NCBI GenBank assembly: GCA_008360955.1
Contig: LUCM01005771.1
Span: 84,482-148,481, forward strand
DNA length: 64,000 bases
From: Fasciolopsis buskii
Lineage: Eukaryota; Platyhelminthes; Trematoda; Plagiorchiida; Fasciolidae
Direction: 5' to 3'
The stretch's first letter is position 1, and every line of letters starts with the position of its first letter. The notes beneath the pieces were generated by a model. It was not told the DNA's origin. It saw nothing but the letters and a program-made list of their open reading frames with translations, and ran no database searches. Position numbers and translations under genes: made by a program. Shown in pieces: positions 11,337-21,286 of the stretch.

Positions 11337-13084
11337 ATCACAGGCTTTCCGGAATGAAAGCGAGATTTAGCGGTCCTTGTTAACACTAATGAAAACGGGC
11401 AAAAGTTGAGTAGACATGGAAGCCATTGAAGACTGATGGCTAGAAGCGGAAAGGACTGACGATTTACGGGAATGGATAATGTAGATACTTTTGGGTCCAA
11501 CGACAGTTTGAACTGTAATGGACCTTGAAGATTTGTCGTGGGTCCCACTGATGGCTTCATGATCTTTGCAACTAAGGACAAAAGTCCATGAGATTCATCT
11601 AAAAGGATAGCTAGGACAAACAAGATACCTTTAGTAAATTTCAGAAAAGACAACTGTTCAAAGTATGCAACCATAAGCACTGAAACAAAAGAATTATTAG
11701 CATTCCACGATATATGACCTTGGTTTGGCTCCTGTTATAAGAGCCCATAATTTTGTCTTCTTCTTACAGCACTTGATAGATCACAACTTTCCTAGCAAAT
11801 AGCCAATAGTTTTATGCGGCAAGCGTGCTCCTTGATGACTAGTTTTCATCGATTCTGATTTTACCACCATCTACGGTACACGAATTAAAACAAACCCCGC
11901 CTGCTTCTCTCTGCTGAGCTCACAGTCCCTCATATTTAAGGTCGAATGGTGTTGGGCAAAAGCTTGTCACTGGCTAAACCTCGAACTTGCCTATTGAATG
12001 ATTAAACACAAAACAAGGATTATTCTTCCTCAGATTTGGCAAATCTGGCAAATGTATGAGTACGTAAGTTTATTTACTTTGGTGCTTATTCCGTTTTGAA
12101 CAGTGAAAGGTGTTATGAAATTGGCTTTTGAACTACTTTCGACAAGATGTGCAGCGATCAATCTTGCTTCGATTACTTTCCCTACCGCCTCACGCGATTG
12201 AACCTAGGTAGTCTGTCCCAAACGTCCTGCCTATTTTTGCACACTTTTTATAGACCAATGATAATTGTTGTTCGCGGGTCTTTCCACTAATGTAAGAGCG
12301 CCGGCTTTCTGCAATCCGACTGTCTTTCAGTCATCAATAGCAGATAATGAAATTCAGTAGCATTGCAAAATCACTCATCTTCTGTGTACAGTTTGATCGA
12401 TTTGTTACTAATTTGTTACAATTTGTATGAATGAGGCTGACAGCACGGGAAGGAGAAGAAAATACGTTCGGTTCTTCAGTACTCACGAGCTTTCGTTCGA
12501 CACAGACGCCCGTTCCACTTTGACTGCACTATGAACTAGGCTCAGCGAAGGCAACTACCCACTTTTAGAAATGTCCGTCAGGTGCGGTAACGTATGAATC
12601 CTCCGCGGTAAATCAAACGGATCTGAAGTCCACGTCTACTCGCACAACCGAAATGTGTAATTGATTTGTCTCTGTCTGCGCCTGATCTTGCCTCTTGTGT
12701 GGGAAAATCACGTTTTCCAAAGCATGACGACACCAGCAACGCGCAAAGGAGAAGCGAATGCTTCTGAGACCGTAAAAGAATAAGACCGGGTCAAGTAATG
12801 TACCGACCAGTAACAAATCGACACTGGCATTTTGGATCACTGACGGAATCTGAAAGTGAAATGCGGAAACAACTTGCAGGACAGAATCAAGGCAAATATT
12901 TGGTTCTGTAAATCTGGCATCACTTAAAGAGGAAAAAATAAATTTTGTTAAAAAACGTATCTAGGTCATTATCAAAAGCATATGGGAATAGATCAGAAAC
13001 AAAGTCGTTTTCATTTGCACATCTTCCTGATATAATCAATTTTTGCTTTCTCAGTGTACACCAACCATAGTATTAGGATGGCAA
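11337..13084. other. Mostly non-coding; weak candidate exons only
   Basis: On the - strand around 11380-11560 a Ser-rich frame (SVLSASSHQSSMASMSTQLL) follows a plausible acceptor (gtccttag), with a competing frame on the same strand. I cannot decide between them. The rest shows nothing recognisable. Confidence 0.3.
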
Positions 13085-13278
13085 TAATTCTTTTCTTTTA
13101 TCTTATACTTCCTTTTCATTGATGAAATAACAATGTACATCATTTTTCAGAAAGGGAGCCGCGATCAATAGAGGGTTGCCAAGTTAGGAATTTGACCGGC
13201 TGTGGGAAAATTCGAACTCGCGACCTTCACGTACAAACTCCCCAAGCCTATCCGCTTAACCACCGCCGGCAGGCAATT
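13085..13278 (-). mobile_element. tRNA-derived SINE, family B, copy 2 (reverse)
   Basis: Read on the - strand this begins near 13278 with gcctgccggcggtggttaag, an A-box-like start, then a B box (gcgagttcgaatttt) near 13205. It ends with the family-B signature gatgtacattgttatttcat and an AGATAAA-type tail. Compared with copies 1 and 3 it is more diverged, for instance in the body gatcgcggctccctttctg. The tRNA-like promoter boxes are best preserved in this copy. Confidence 0.78.
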
Positions 13279-13408
13279 CTATTCGCTTTTTCCTAAATAC
13301 CTCTTGGTGACCAAGTGCACCAAAAACAGAACTTTCAAATAGTGATGATTAACCTTTATCCCAAACTTCCGATAAGTCCGTGTGTGTAATAAGCAGTAGG
13401 AGAAGCGT

Positions 13409-14165
13409 TTGTGTGCACTCCGTGTCTTTTGTACGGGGAGAAAGCTTTTCCTACGCATGAAGGAACATCACCCGCGTTGGTCAAGCCAAGGTGGATTTAG
13501 CACCATCTCAGGTGCAATAGTCGAACACTTGGCTGACTCGGTCAGCGAGTTTATCCTAACTAATAATCAGGAATACTTTATCTCATGTCTTCCAACCGAT
13601 AGAAAAAAATACGGATTTGGACTATGGTTATCAATGAGTCTATTTGTATCAAATAACTAACACCCAGTCGCTGCATAAAAGCGACTGATACATGTTTTCT
13701 ATCTCACATGGTCACGGAAGCCATCGACGCTGACATGCATCCACATCAACTGATCCCTCAAACATAATCTCTGTGATGCATTTGGAAGTAAAATGGTTCC
13801 ATGCATTTACCCACTGGTTTTCTTTACATCACTATAAACCGCACACACTAATACATGCGGACATAAACGCATCCAATTTTTCCAATACCACCTCACCCCC
13901 GTGGTTGTTAGCCGCGTAAATCTGAAAGGCATAACTATGAACTTGCTCGACTGTTCCCTACCTAGCCCAAATTCTTACCAGTCCAAAGCTGCTCGTGACT
14001 GACGTTTTACAAAATCTCTCGTGACTCTACACTTTTTATTCTTTGCTCCGTTTTTTCCTCACCCTGTATTTCGATGTGGTAACGAATGAATCCTTTTTGA
14101 CTGAAATGCGGACACTTTCGTGTACAAAAGTCCAAACAATACAATACAACACAAGATAATTACTC
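13409..14165 (+). mobile_element. Retroelement 3' end with GIY-YIG-type endonuclease fragment
   Basis: The frame from about 13430 to 13560 encodes GRKLFLRMKEHHPRW and SAIVEHLADS-like residues (here SGAIVEHLADS). These resemble the end of the GIY-YIG endonuclease domain of Penelope-like and related trematode elements, where a basic R-x-KEH helix precedes an AEH/VEHL-x-x-(S/T)GH motif. The last His is lost and the frame degenerates. The 3' tail (ctgaaatgcggac...caatacaatacaac, about 14098-14160) matches the end of the insertion at 19350-19854, which links the two as one family. It is a dead remnant; the left boundary is uncertain. Confidence 0.55.
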
Positions 14166-14440
14166 AAGTAAACTTGTGTTCTTAACTGTCCCCTCGACGA
14201 TTTACCGGCTAGGATTAAACTCCATACGTGTGTGAACTAAATGAACCATGAGAAGGGAGTACTTTTACTTCAAGAACAACATAACGTGGCGAACAAGCTC
14301 GTTTTCAGTTATTCGTATTCATGCCAATACATAACATTAAATATGGTCTGGAGATGGTTCAAGGGAAATTGTCGGTTTGCAGTCACATCAGTTCACAAAC
14401 CTAAGAATGCGTCCGTGTGTATGTGTAATTGATCAATTTG

Positions 14441-14683
14441 TCACACGATCAGGTTGTGGGCCACTTGTCGGATGATGACAAGTGGGCCAGGGAAGTTTAA
14501 GACTCTGGACAAATTGTTTCTGAGCCCATAGAGGGGGTTACACAAACGGATAGATACGGCTTTGGCTGTGTTCAAGATGCGACACTCGACAGTTTTTGAT
14601 TGTCCGCTCCTAACTTTGTAGATGGTGCGAAAAGCGCTTGTCACGTTCACTGAGTGGTTTGACTCGACAAGGTGTGAACACAC
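14441..14683 (-). mobile_element. GIY-YIG-type retroelement C-terminal fragment (reverse)
   Basis: The - strand frame encodes HLVESNHSVNVTSAFRTIYK, then RILNTAKAVSIRLCNPLYG and VLNFPGPL. This is the pattern of the extreme C-terminus of GIY-YIG-bearing trematode retroelements: EHL-x-x-(T/S)GH-x-VD, then LL-x-x-AEA-x-AI-x-x-L-x-P-x-LC, then L-x-L-PWP. The start codon assumed by ORF finders is not meaningful. It lies tail-to-tail with the + strand fragment 300 bp to its left, so two insertions have met here. Confidence 0.6.
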
Positions 14684-16375
14684 ACTTTTACTTTACTTTC
14701 ACTGCTCTTACATCTTTTGGGGAGTTGAAAATCGTTCACGCACTAACAGTCAGCTTTGACTTTGGGAAGCGTTCGTTGTTTGGATCGCGCACTACACTAC
14801 GATTATAGCCTATGCGGGAGAGGTTTTTGTAACAACTAAATACTATTATTAGTTCTAGAGAAACAGGCTACAGTCTCCCTTGCTTCGGAGCGGGCCTAAC
14901 CGTGCGAAAATGCAGTTCATGAATCGTCCTGATCACGATCACCTTACCTAAAGAATCTTATAGACTCGCAAATTTAAAGGAACAAATCAATATGCTTTTA
15001 TTCACTCTGAACCGATTAATTGCTTCAGTGATATCGGTTGTCATCAAACGCATATGCATGAATGCATAAAGCTTACGTACTACTTTCTAACTGGCACAAC
15101 TCTATCAGTGAGGGCCACTGCAGAAATTCATGGGTTGTGAAGCTGTTCATCATGGAGGCCTTGACGAGCAGTAAAACCACGACCGAAGTGGATGGTTGCA
15201 GAAGTTCAGAAGGTCTAAGCCTACAACACTCACTCAGGATAGAGAACTTACTGTTCTGTGTGGTCGAAGTGGAGGCGAGGTGAAGGTCCTTGCTAAAATT
15301 ATAGGAATTTAATTCAAAGCCTGTCGGGTTATTGGAAAAATGTACCTTAACCAGTTGCTGAGGGTGAAAATACCGATCTTAATTTTGGCAATGAATACGT
15401 TCAAAATTTATGCATTATTGTGAATGATGATTCTGAATGTTACCCTAATTGGCTTTCTCTGATAAGGCTGAACGGGCTCCGATTGGCAAGCCACTGATTG
15501 AGAGACTCGTCATTCTGGCCAAGTGGAAAATCTTAATCTTCCACGCGGGCTGTCAATACTGTCAAATGTGCTTTATTGCTAGTAGACTGCACCCGTCCAC
15601 ATTTTAGACGTTTCCATGTTCCGTATTCTGACCGGACTAAAGTTCAAATCGCATTCCTACAGGCCTCGTTATTTCACTCAGTAAACATCTTGGTAATTAG
15701 ATTACGATGTTCCAATAAGTGCTATAAATAAAGTGATGAATAAGTGATCATGCCAAACAACGGTTGACCTTATGTGCTGTCTATCAGTTATCTGCTTAGT
15801 GATTCTTATCGGCCCTTCCTGGCGAGATTCGCCCACTTCGATGTCTACCATCTAATTCTTCAGATTAGACATTTTCTATGGACTCTACTTTCACTGTTCT
15901 CGGTTAGGAAGAAACTTTTAAACATCAGTTTAAACAGCTAAGGTTCGATAACACTGCGAGCTTACTGAATCGTACACCGGCCGTTCAGCTATTATATTTT
16001 TGCTGTTTAACCAGTACACTTGGCAACTACTTCGTTCCTTATCAGTCGTGGTGTGAAGACTGTCATTTTGTCAAAATTCTATGATCCGCGTACCAAATAG
16101 CTTTTTGGTTGTTGTTGTTGTTGTAGTAGTGAATCTAATTTCAGGTTCTACTGTACGACAACAAAGTGATTGCGTGAAAATTAACGAGTGCCTATTGTTC
16201 ATAATCGCCTTGGTGTTCAATATTATTATTTTAAGTTAATCCTATTCCACCACTCAGCATTCATGCTGTTCTGTTTGGTGAATTTTTTCCTTGTTGTAAT
16301 ATCTGCCGCGTGAAACAGTTCATCATAAAGGGCCACAACATCAGTTCCACACTTGATAGGAATCATTAATCATGT
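14684..16375. other. No supportable gene
   Basis: I see short frames only. A (GTT)n-like microsatellite lies at about 16108-16126. Confidence 0.45.
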
Positions 16376-16600
16376 AAGTCAGTAACGGATAGTTGCAATA
16401 CTATCATGTCATAACTTTCAACCAGCATTTTTGGCAGTTCCTCGATTGATATAATGCTTAAGGCTGTCAGCTCGCGTAGGCGTCGCAGTTTTAGCAAGGT
16501 GGATATGCACCCTCACTGTTTCCTTACAGGACGAAGCAGCCGCTCAGTGCTCCCGAGGTTTCGTAATGGTGACCTTGGCGTTGATACCGCATTATGACAA
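16376..16600 (+). mobile_element. SINE family A, degenerate copy
   Basis: Alignment by eye to copy 1 shows matching landmarks in the same order: cggatag...gcaatactatcatgt...caacc, an eroded tRNA-like part (ataatgcttaaggctgtcagctcg), ggtggatatgcac, cagtgctcccgaggttt, then taatggtgac. The B box is destroyed. This is an old copy. Confidence 0.55.
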
Positions 16601-17452
16601 ATTTCAAATACCATACAATTTCTTGCTGGTGATAGCGGTTCCACAGTTGTGTGTCCCATTGTTTTCGATCCTGAGCATCTAAAATAAATGCGTACTTGTC
16701 CAAAAAGAAAAGCTAATATTAAATATATTCTATCTAATTTACCACATTAAGCACTTGGCCTTGGATCATCTTATATCCTTATTTCATTAGTTCGCAGATC
16801 AGGTATTGAACTTGCCTAATCTTTTTAATTTCGTATGTCGTCAAATGCTACGAATCAGTAGAAAACCGCCCGCCGATTATCGCTAAACACTGTGCATAGA
16901 TAGCATTCACTCGATGATTGCACATTATCGTTTTTGCTTGCTCCAAACTGGGATAAAATAAGATGTTCAAAGTAATTAGGATTTTCACATCCTAGCCTTC
17001 CTTTATAGATTGAATGACCAGGGAAAGTCAACAAATAACAACTCAGAATTTGAGCTTTATGGCTGTGCGCTGTATTTGACAGCCGAATATTTGATAATTC
17101 ATAAGTTTTTTCCCAAACGCTGTTGGAAATAGTAATACAAACTTTCTGCAATGTTCAACCAGATCAAATTTACTTAAGTGTCTAATGTTAGTTAGATAAG
17201 TAAATCATTATATAATCCTGCCTTCAACATAAGGTGGCCCTACTCTCAGTTGTAAATGATTTTTTCCTTCGGTGTCCAGTTCACGGCCGAATAATCTATC
17301 GCGTCCTTGAAGTGCTTGTTACTATCTGATTTATGCATAAACATGCAATTATCGTGCAAAACCATAAAACGCCTTTCTCCATCCAGACTGTTACTGTTTG
17401 ATTGGCATAGCATGCATTTTACGTCTTTTAACAGTTGATCGTTTTTAAACTT
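16601..17452. other. No supportable gene; 3' flank of the GPCR-like gene
   Basis: This stretch is AT-rich with short frames only. It may include the 3' UTR of the - strand gene ending at 17453. Confidence 0.45.
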
Positions 17453-18697
17453 TTATATTCGGTCATGCATGCAGTTCGTTATTGCTTTTACCGAATGGAA
17501 TCCTCCGAAGTCAACAAATATAAAAACAGTTACCCTGGTTTTACTTACTGTAATCCAGTGGGAAATAGATAGAATTTCAACGGTGACAATTGGTAAGGCG
17601 GTAAAAATAGCCTTGAAAATTAGCAGTCGCATCGTTGTAATCGCGCGGTCGTAGTTGGGATAAGAAGCAATCGAACGTAAACCGTGTGAAGAATTACCAG
17701 ATGTCACTGCCACCATGGTCATACTGGGAAGGGAACCTGGACCAACTTTTCTAGATGGTTCGTTAGTCCCAAACCAACGATCTGACGGACTCAGATGCTT
17801 GCGAGCAAAAGCAATCCATTGATGGATGCAGCAAAGCAAGACGATGATGACGAGAATTAACAATATGTCGCATAAAATCAGGACACCCCACCAAATGCTC
17901 AGAATGAAGCTATCATCTACCTCCGAATCAGTGGTGCGGTTTTCACTGACAGTTGGTAATCTGATGAAAGTATCCCTCAGTTTCTTGTATCGCCCCATCC
18001 ATTTATGATCCGTGATGAACAAAACGAGGATGCTATGCGCAAAAATATGAAATGCAGCGGACACGTAAATTAGCAGTTTGCACTTCGTTGGTTTGTTCGA
18101 AGTCGCGGAGCAAAAACATATTCCGCTGAGGGGACTTCGTGATTTTGTAGCCTGATTACATACGGAAACACTTTGTATCGCTTCTTGTTTGCATTTGCGC
18201 GAGCAACCATCTCCACAGCACGTAAACAATCGGTTGCCTCCTGTGGATCGATATAAATTCACTGCAAACCACAACGTGCAAACTGTGCCGTTTGTTCTCG
18301 TGCCAGACAAGAGCGCTTTCGTTAGATGCAACATTTGGGGGGTATGAGATGGAACTGCTCTGGATGCCAGCGATATTGACATAAACATTGCGTCCAGCAG
18401 GAAATTGTTCGTGCAGATTAGGCCTACACACCGCCCGACATTTAATCGAGATGATTTCGTATGTGGGCTGCTTGCTTCCGTTTTCGGTTCGGCTGGACCA
18501 GTACAGCCAGCATCCGAAGAGTGAATGCAGCGGATCAGATGGGCACACGGACGCCTTGCGTGGCCTACCACGTTGTTTACTGTACGCCATAAACGAAGCA
18601 AAGAGATTTGAAATATCCCAGTAATTAGGCAAAAGTTCATGAACATCGCTCCCGTGGATAACGATGCTAGCCACGTCAGTCGCGCAGCGTCAGTCAT
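17453..18697 (-). CDS. GPCR-like multi-pass membrane protein, single exon
   Basis: From the first ATG (18697) the frame runs 414 codons to TAA. The open frame extends 7 codons further, to a TTG, and a good acceptor (gtatctgtcag) overlaps the start, so an upstream exon is possible. Numbered from that upstream TTG, about seven hydrophobic stretches are visible: about 14-44 (LTWLASLSTGAMFMNF), about 100-120 (FLLDAMFMSISLAS), a weaker one at about 143-156 after a Cys (VCTLWFAVNLY), one near 215-236 (LLIYVSAAFHIFAHSILVLF), a long one after an NRT sequon (LILCDILLILVIIVLLCC), one with FTALPIVTVEILS, and one ending FIFVDFGGFHS. Basic loops lie between them, and the protein stops soon after the last segment. 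The order, the Cys before segment 3, a roughly 50-residue loop before segment 6 and its Pro fit a divergent rhodopsin-type receptor. DRY and NPxxY motifs are absent, so it could be another 7TM family. It is not recognisably any named receptor. Confidence 0.55.
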   Translation of the reverse strand: MTDAARLTWLASLSTGAMFMNFCLITGIFQISLLRLWRTVNNVVGHARRPCAHLIRCIHSSDAGCTGPAEPKTEASSPHTKSSRLNVGRCVGLICTNNFLLDAMFMSISLASRAVPSHTPQMLHLTKALLSGTRTNGTVCTLWFAVNLYRSTGGNRLFTCCGDGCSRKCKQEAIQSVSVCNQATKSRSPLSGICFCSATSNKPTKCKLLIYVSAAFHIFAHSILVLFITDHKWMGRYKKLRDTFIRLPTVSENRTTDSEVDDSFILSIWWGVLILCDILLILVIIVLLCCIHQWIAFARKHLSPSDRWFGTNEPSRKVGPGSLPSMTMVAVTSGNSSHGLRSIASYPNYDRAITTMRLLIFKAIFTALPIVTVEILSISHWITVSKTRVTVFIFVDFGGFHSVKAITNCMHDRI

Positions 18698-18717
18698 GCC
18701 GGTCACTGACAGATACA

Positions 18718-19323
18718 AAAAGCAAGGCCCGCATTAGTTGACAGTATGATTTGCAATCTCGCAACAGGATCCACAGAACACTCAGAGTGAATCATTGATG
18801 TGACTCCATTAACCAAAAGATGAAATAATTAGAGCTTTATTTGTCTGGTGCACTCGTATTCTCAGTGCTGCCTTGCCTACTAAAGAAACCTCAATGCAGT
18901 CCTCCTCCACACAGAAGTGTTTGCATAAAAGTTTCACATTTCCGAAGATTGCTTCTTTTAAGGCCGTATATTAAAGATATTTTACTCCCTAACTCAGTGA
19001 GGAATATCGTGGGATGGAATGCAAATATGATTGAGGCTGCCAAGCAGAACAATATGCATAATTTTATAGCATTTCCCGCGATATTTAAGAATTGCGTTGA
19101 CGTCAATTGGACTTACGCAAAAATATCCGGAATTCAGCATAAACTTGTCTATTTATCATAAGGTCACAAAAAAACACACCTGCTGTCAGAATGTAGAGTA
19201 GCCCACTGATGGTCAGCGCACAGTACGCACGCACCAAAGTGTCCATATAGGATGGATCTATTTCGCGACACCTACAAACGGGACCTCAAAAAACCAGCTG
19301 ACTGCATTCTGGAGCGGTTTTGA
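18718..19323. other. 5' flank of the GPCR-like gene
   Basis: A small - strand frame (19106-18891) contains one hydrophobic stretch (LCILFCLAASIIFAF) and could be an upstream exon of the receptor-like gene. Its donor is poor and it has no ATG, so I do not call it. A 106-codon + strand frame overlaps it without family resemblance. Confidence 0.3.
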
Positions 19324-19349
19324 CATAATTCCGAAAGAACTATGTAAAT
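19324..19349. repeat. Left target-site duplication of the 19350-19854 insertion
   Basis: The 26 bases starting cataattccgaaagaac are repeated at 19855-19880 with one mismatch (t/g). They directly flank an insert whose 3' tail is shared with another element copy at 14098-14160. Confidence 0.85.
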
Positions 19350-19854
19350 AGTTTTCTTAAAAAAGACTTCAAAATTCTTCGCTCGGGGACTATTAGTTAT
19401 TAGCCGGGTGTCCTTCATACCACCAACTGACTAGTCCCTTAATCTATGTGATCAACACTTATCAGCATGTGAGAAATTTGCTCACAAAATTCTTTCTGAT
19501 CCCACGCATTCTCTATACAACGATCTTTCAAAGTGTCGCTCTCATATTTCGACAAGATCCGATTTTCGTTCCATGCCCTCCGGAATCAATATTTATGCGA
19601 ACTCCATTGTCCCATATACAGCACGAATTTTGACAAACCGTGACCGTGTTTTGGCCGAATTCCTGAGCAACTTGTCTTAATGCGTTATGATTATTCCTGG
19701 ATGAGTTCTTTTATATTATTTACGATGCAATGACTGAATTTTTTATTCTATTCATTAACTTCTTTTTCCTCCTATCCTAACTTTACCTTCAAATTTTTGA
19801 CTGAAATGCGACATTATTTATTGTACGCAAAAGTCTGTACAATGTAATACAATA
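19350..19854 (+). mobile_element. 5'-truncated retroelement insertion with TSD
   Basis: A roughly 505-bp insert bounded by a 26-bp direct repeat. Its right end (ttgactgaaatgcg...aagtct...caatgtaatacaatac) matches the tail of the element ending near 14160, so it is the 3' fragment of the same + strand family, with an AATAC-type tail in place of poly(A). No full protein domain remains. The long, almost perfect TSD implies a fairly recent, target-primed insertion. Confidence 0.78.
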
Positions 19855-19880
19855 CATAATTCCGAAAGAACGATGTAAAT
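19855..19880. repeat. Right target-site duplication
   Basis: Second copy of the 26-bp direct repeat described at 19324-19349, directly following the AATAC-type tail. Confidence 0.85.
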
Positions 19881-20984
19881 GCTGAAGTGATTCCAGGTTC
19901 CTAATCAGTACCACTATCTGGCTAACCTGGCCACATATAATAAGTGGCACAGATAGGAAACGAAAGCCCGCGGAAGCAAACTGTGCTTACGGACTGCGCA
20001 GAAAGCTAAAAATCTACAGCAGATTCAATAAGGATCACAGGCACATTGTGCATAATTGCTTGGGAGTAGGGAGTTGGATTGATGATGCCGTGCTTGACTG
20101 ACTGCTCTTCTGACTCCCATTTTCACGCACAAATCATGAATCGGAAGCTTTCCGGGTGTAAGATTAGCCGCGTGACCAGGGACTTGTGCGTAAAAGGTGA
20201 AGTTCGAAGGGCGGCCAGTCAAGCATAGGATTGTAATCGTTATTGCCCAAATTCTTTGTAATTGACGGGGCAAGTATTCATCTGCTGGTGCTGTCCTGCT
20301 GCCGGAGTGCTGCAATCAGAAACATGTTGTTGTTGTTGGTGCTGTTATTGTTGTTGTTATTGCTGCTGAAAGAGGGCATGACAAAAAATCGCCTTTTGCT
20401 CTACGCAGATTTATTAATGGTTCCCGTAGGAACATTCGACATACAACAATTAGTTCAGACCAGGTTTATGGAATGGTTACCGTATCAAATGCTGAAATTT
20501 CCCATAATTTACAACGAATCAAGTATTTATCACTAGTTCCTAATTGTTAAACTTGAAGTGTGCTTTCACGATTGGCAGTTTCCCATCAGACAATGAGATG
20601 CCGGTAATGGACACTGGCAACATCCGATCGGAAACGCTTCATTATCCATGGCTGTCGCATATTCTGTTAATGATTCTCACAGAGAATTATAACCACAAGC
20701 AGTTACATTTACGCTTAGCAGCAATGATTTAACCGCACAGGACCCCTAAGCTGTAGCGCGAGATTCACCAAATTTAGCGAAAGATTCTCAAACTGCAGCT
20801 TAATGCTCCTAAAGTGCGATAATTGATTCTTTCATCTACACAAAATGTGTTCATATTGCTCACTCTTTTCACTGTCTAGCAGAAATAAAGTTTTCTTGAA
20901 TGACCAATATTTTTAAAGAATCCTTCGTGCTTGTCATTTATCACTTTCAACCTAAAATTTTTTTCGTCTATTTTACTGTTGCAG
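19881..20984. other. No supportable gene; GTT-rich microsatellite
   Basis: Degenerate GTT/GCT triplet repeats at about 20323-20367 create a Leu-rich open frame that is probably not coding. Nothing else is recognisable. Confidence 0.4.
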
Positions 20985-21040
20985 CTAACGGGCTGAAAAT
21001 CCCGAGGATTCCTGTCCTCCGCATTGACTACGAACAGATG
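20985..21040 (+). CDS. Candidate short internal exon, unassigned
   Basis: 56 nt between a strong acceptor (ttttactgttgcag) and a donor (gtgagg). In one frame it reads NGLKIPRIPVLRIDYEQM without a stop and leaves in phase 0. No flanking + strand exons were found and the opposite strand is open too, so this may be coincidence. Confidence 0.3.
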
Positions 21041-21123
21041 GTGAGGTTTTCTAGTGAACTAATATCTACTCACTAGTAGTGTAAACCATTTATCCAAAAA
21101 CCTCGGTTCTATGCCATGCTTAC

Positions 21124-21286
21124 TAGGAAAATAGTGAAATATTTCGCCCAGACAATCTCGCTTCAGCAAAGCACCGCACTGTATAATGAGGTCAAGTGAA
21201 CGTGGAAAGTTTGAGTACGCATGAGGTTGGAGGCGAATTTCGACATTAAGCGGATGATGAGGAGTTCGTTGATCGGCGATGAGCGG
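21124..21286 (-). CDS. Candidate internal exon, unassigned - strand gene
   Basis: On the - strand, acceptor ccatttcctgcag is followed by 163 nt (54 codons plus one base) and donor gtaagc. It encodes PLIADQRTPHHPLNVEIRLQ, then SNFPRSLDLIIQCGALLKRD and CLGEIFHYFP. Both splice sites are strong and the composition is protein-like, in phase 0 in and phase 1 out. The family is not recognised. It may be part of one long gene with the exons at 29901-30060 and 32063-32224. Confidence 0.55.

Noticed and set aside
18156..18674. 172-codon - strand frame inside the GPCR-like gene
   Set aside because: A shadow of the longer membrane-protein frame; no domain and less regular composition.
20323..20400. Leu-rich protein frame over GTT repeats
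   Set aside because: Microsatellite translation without gene context.
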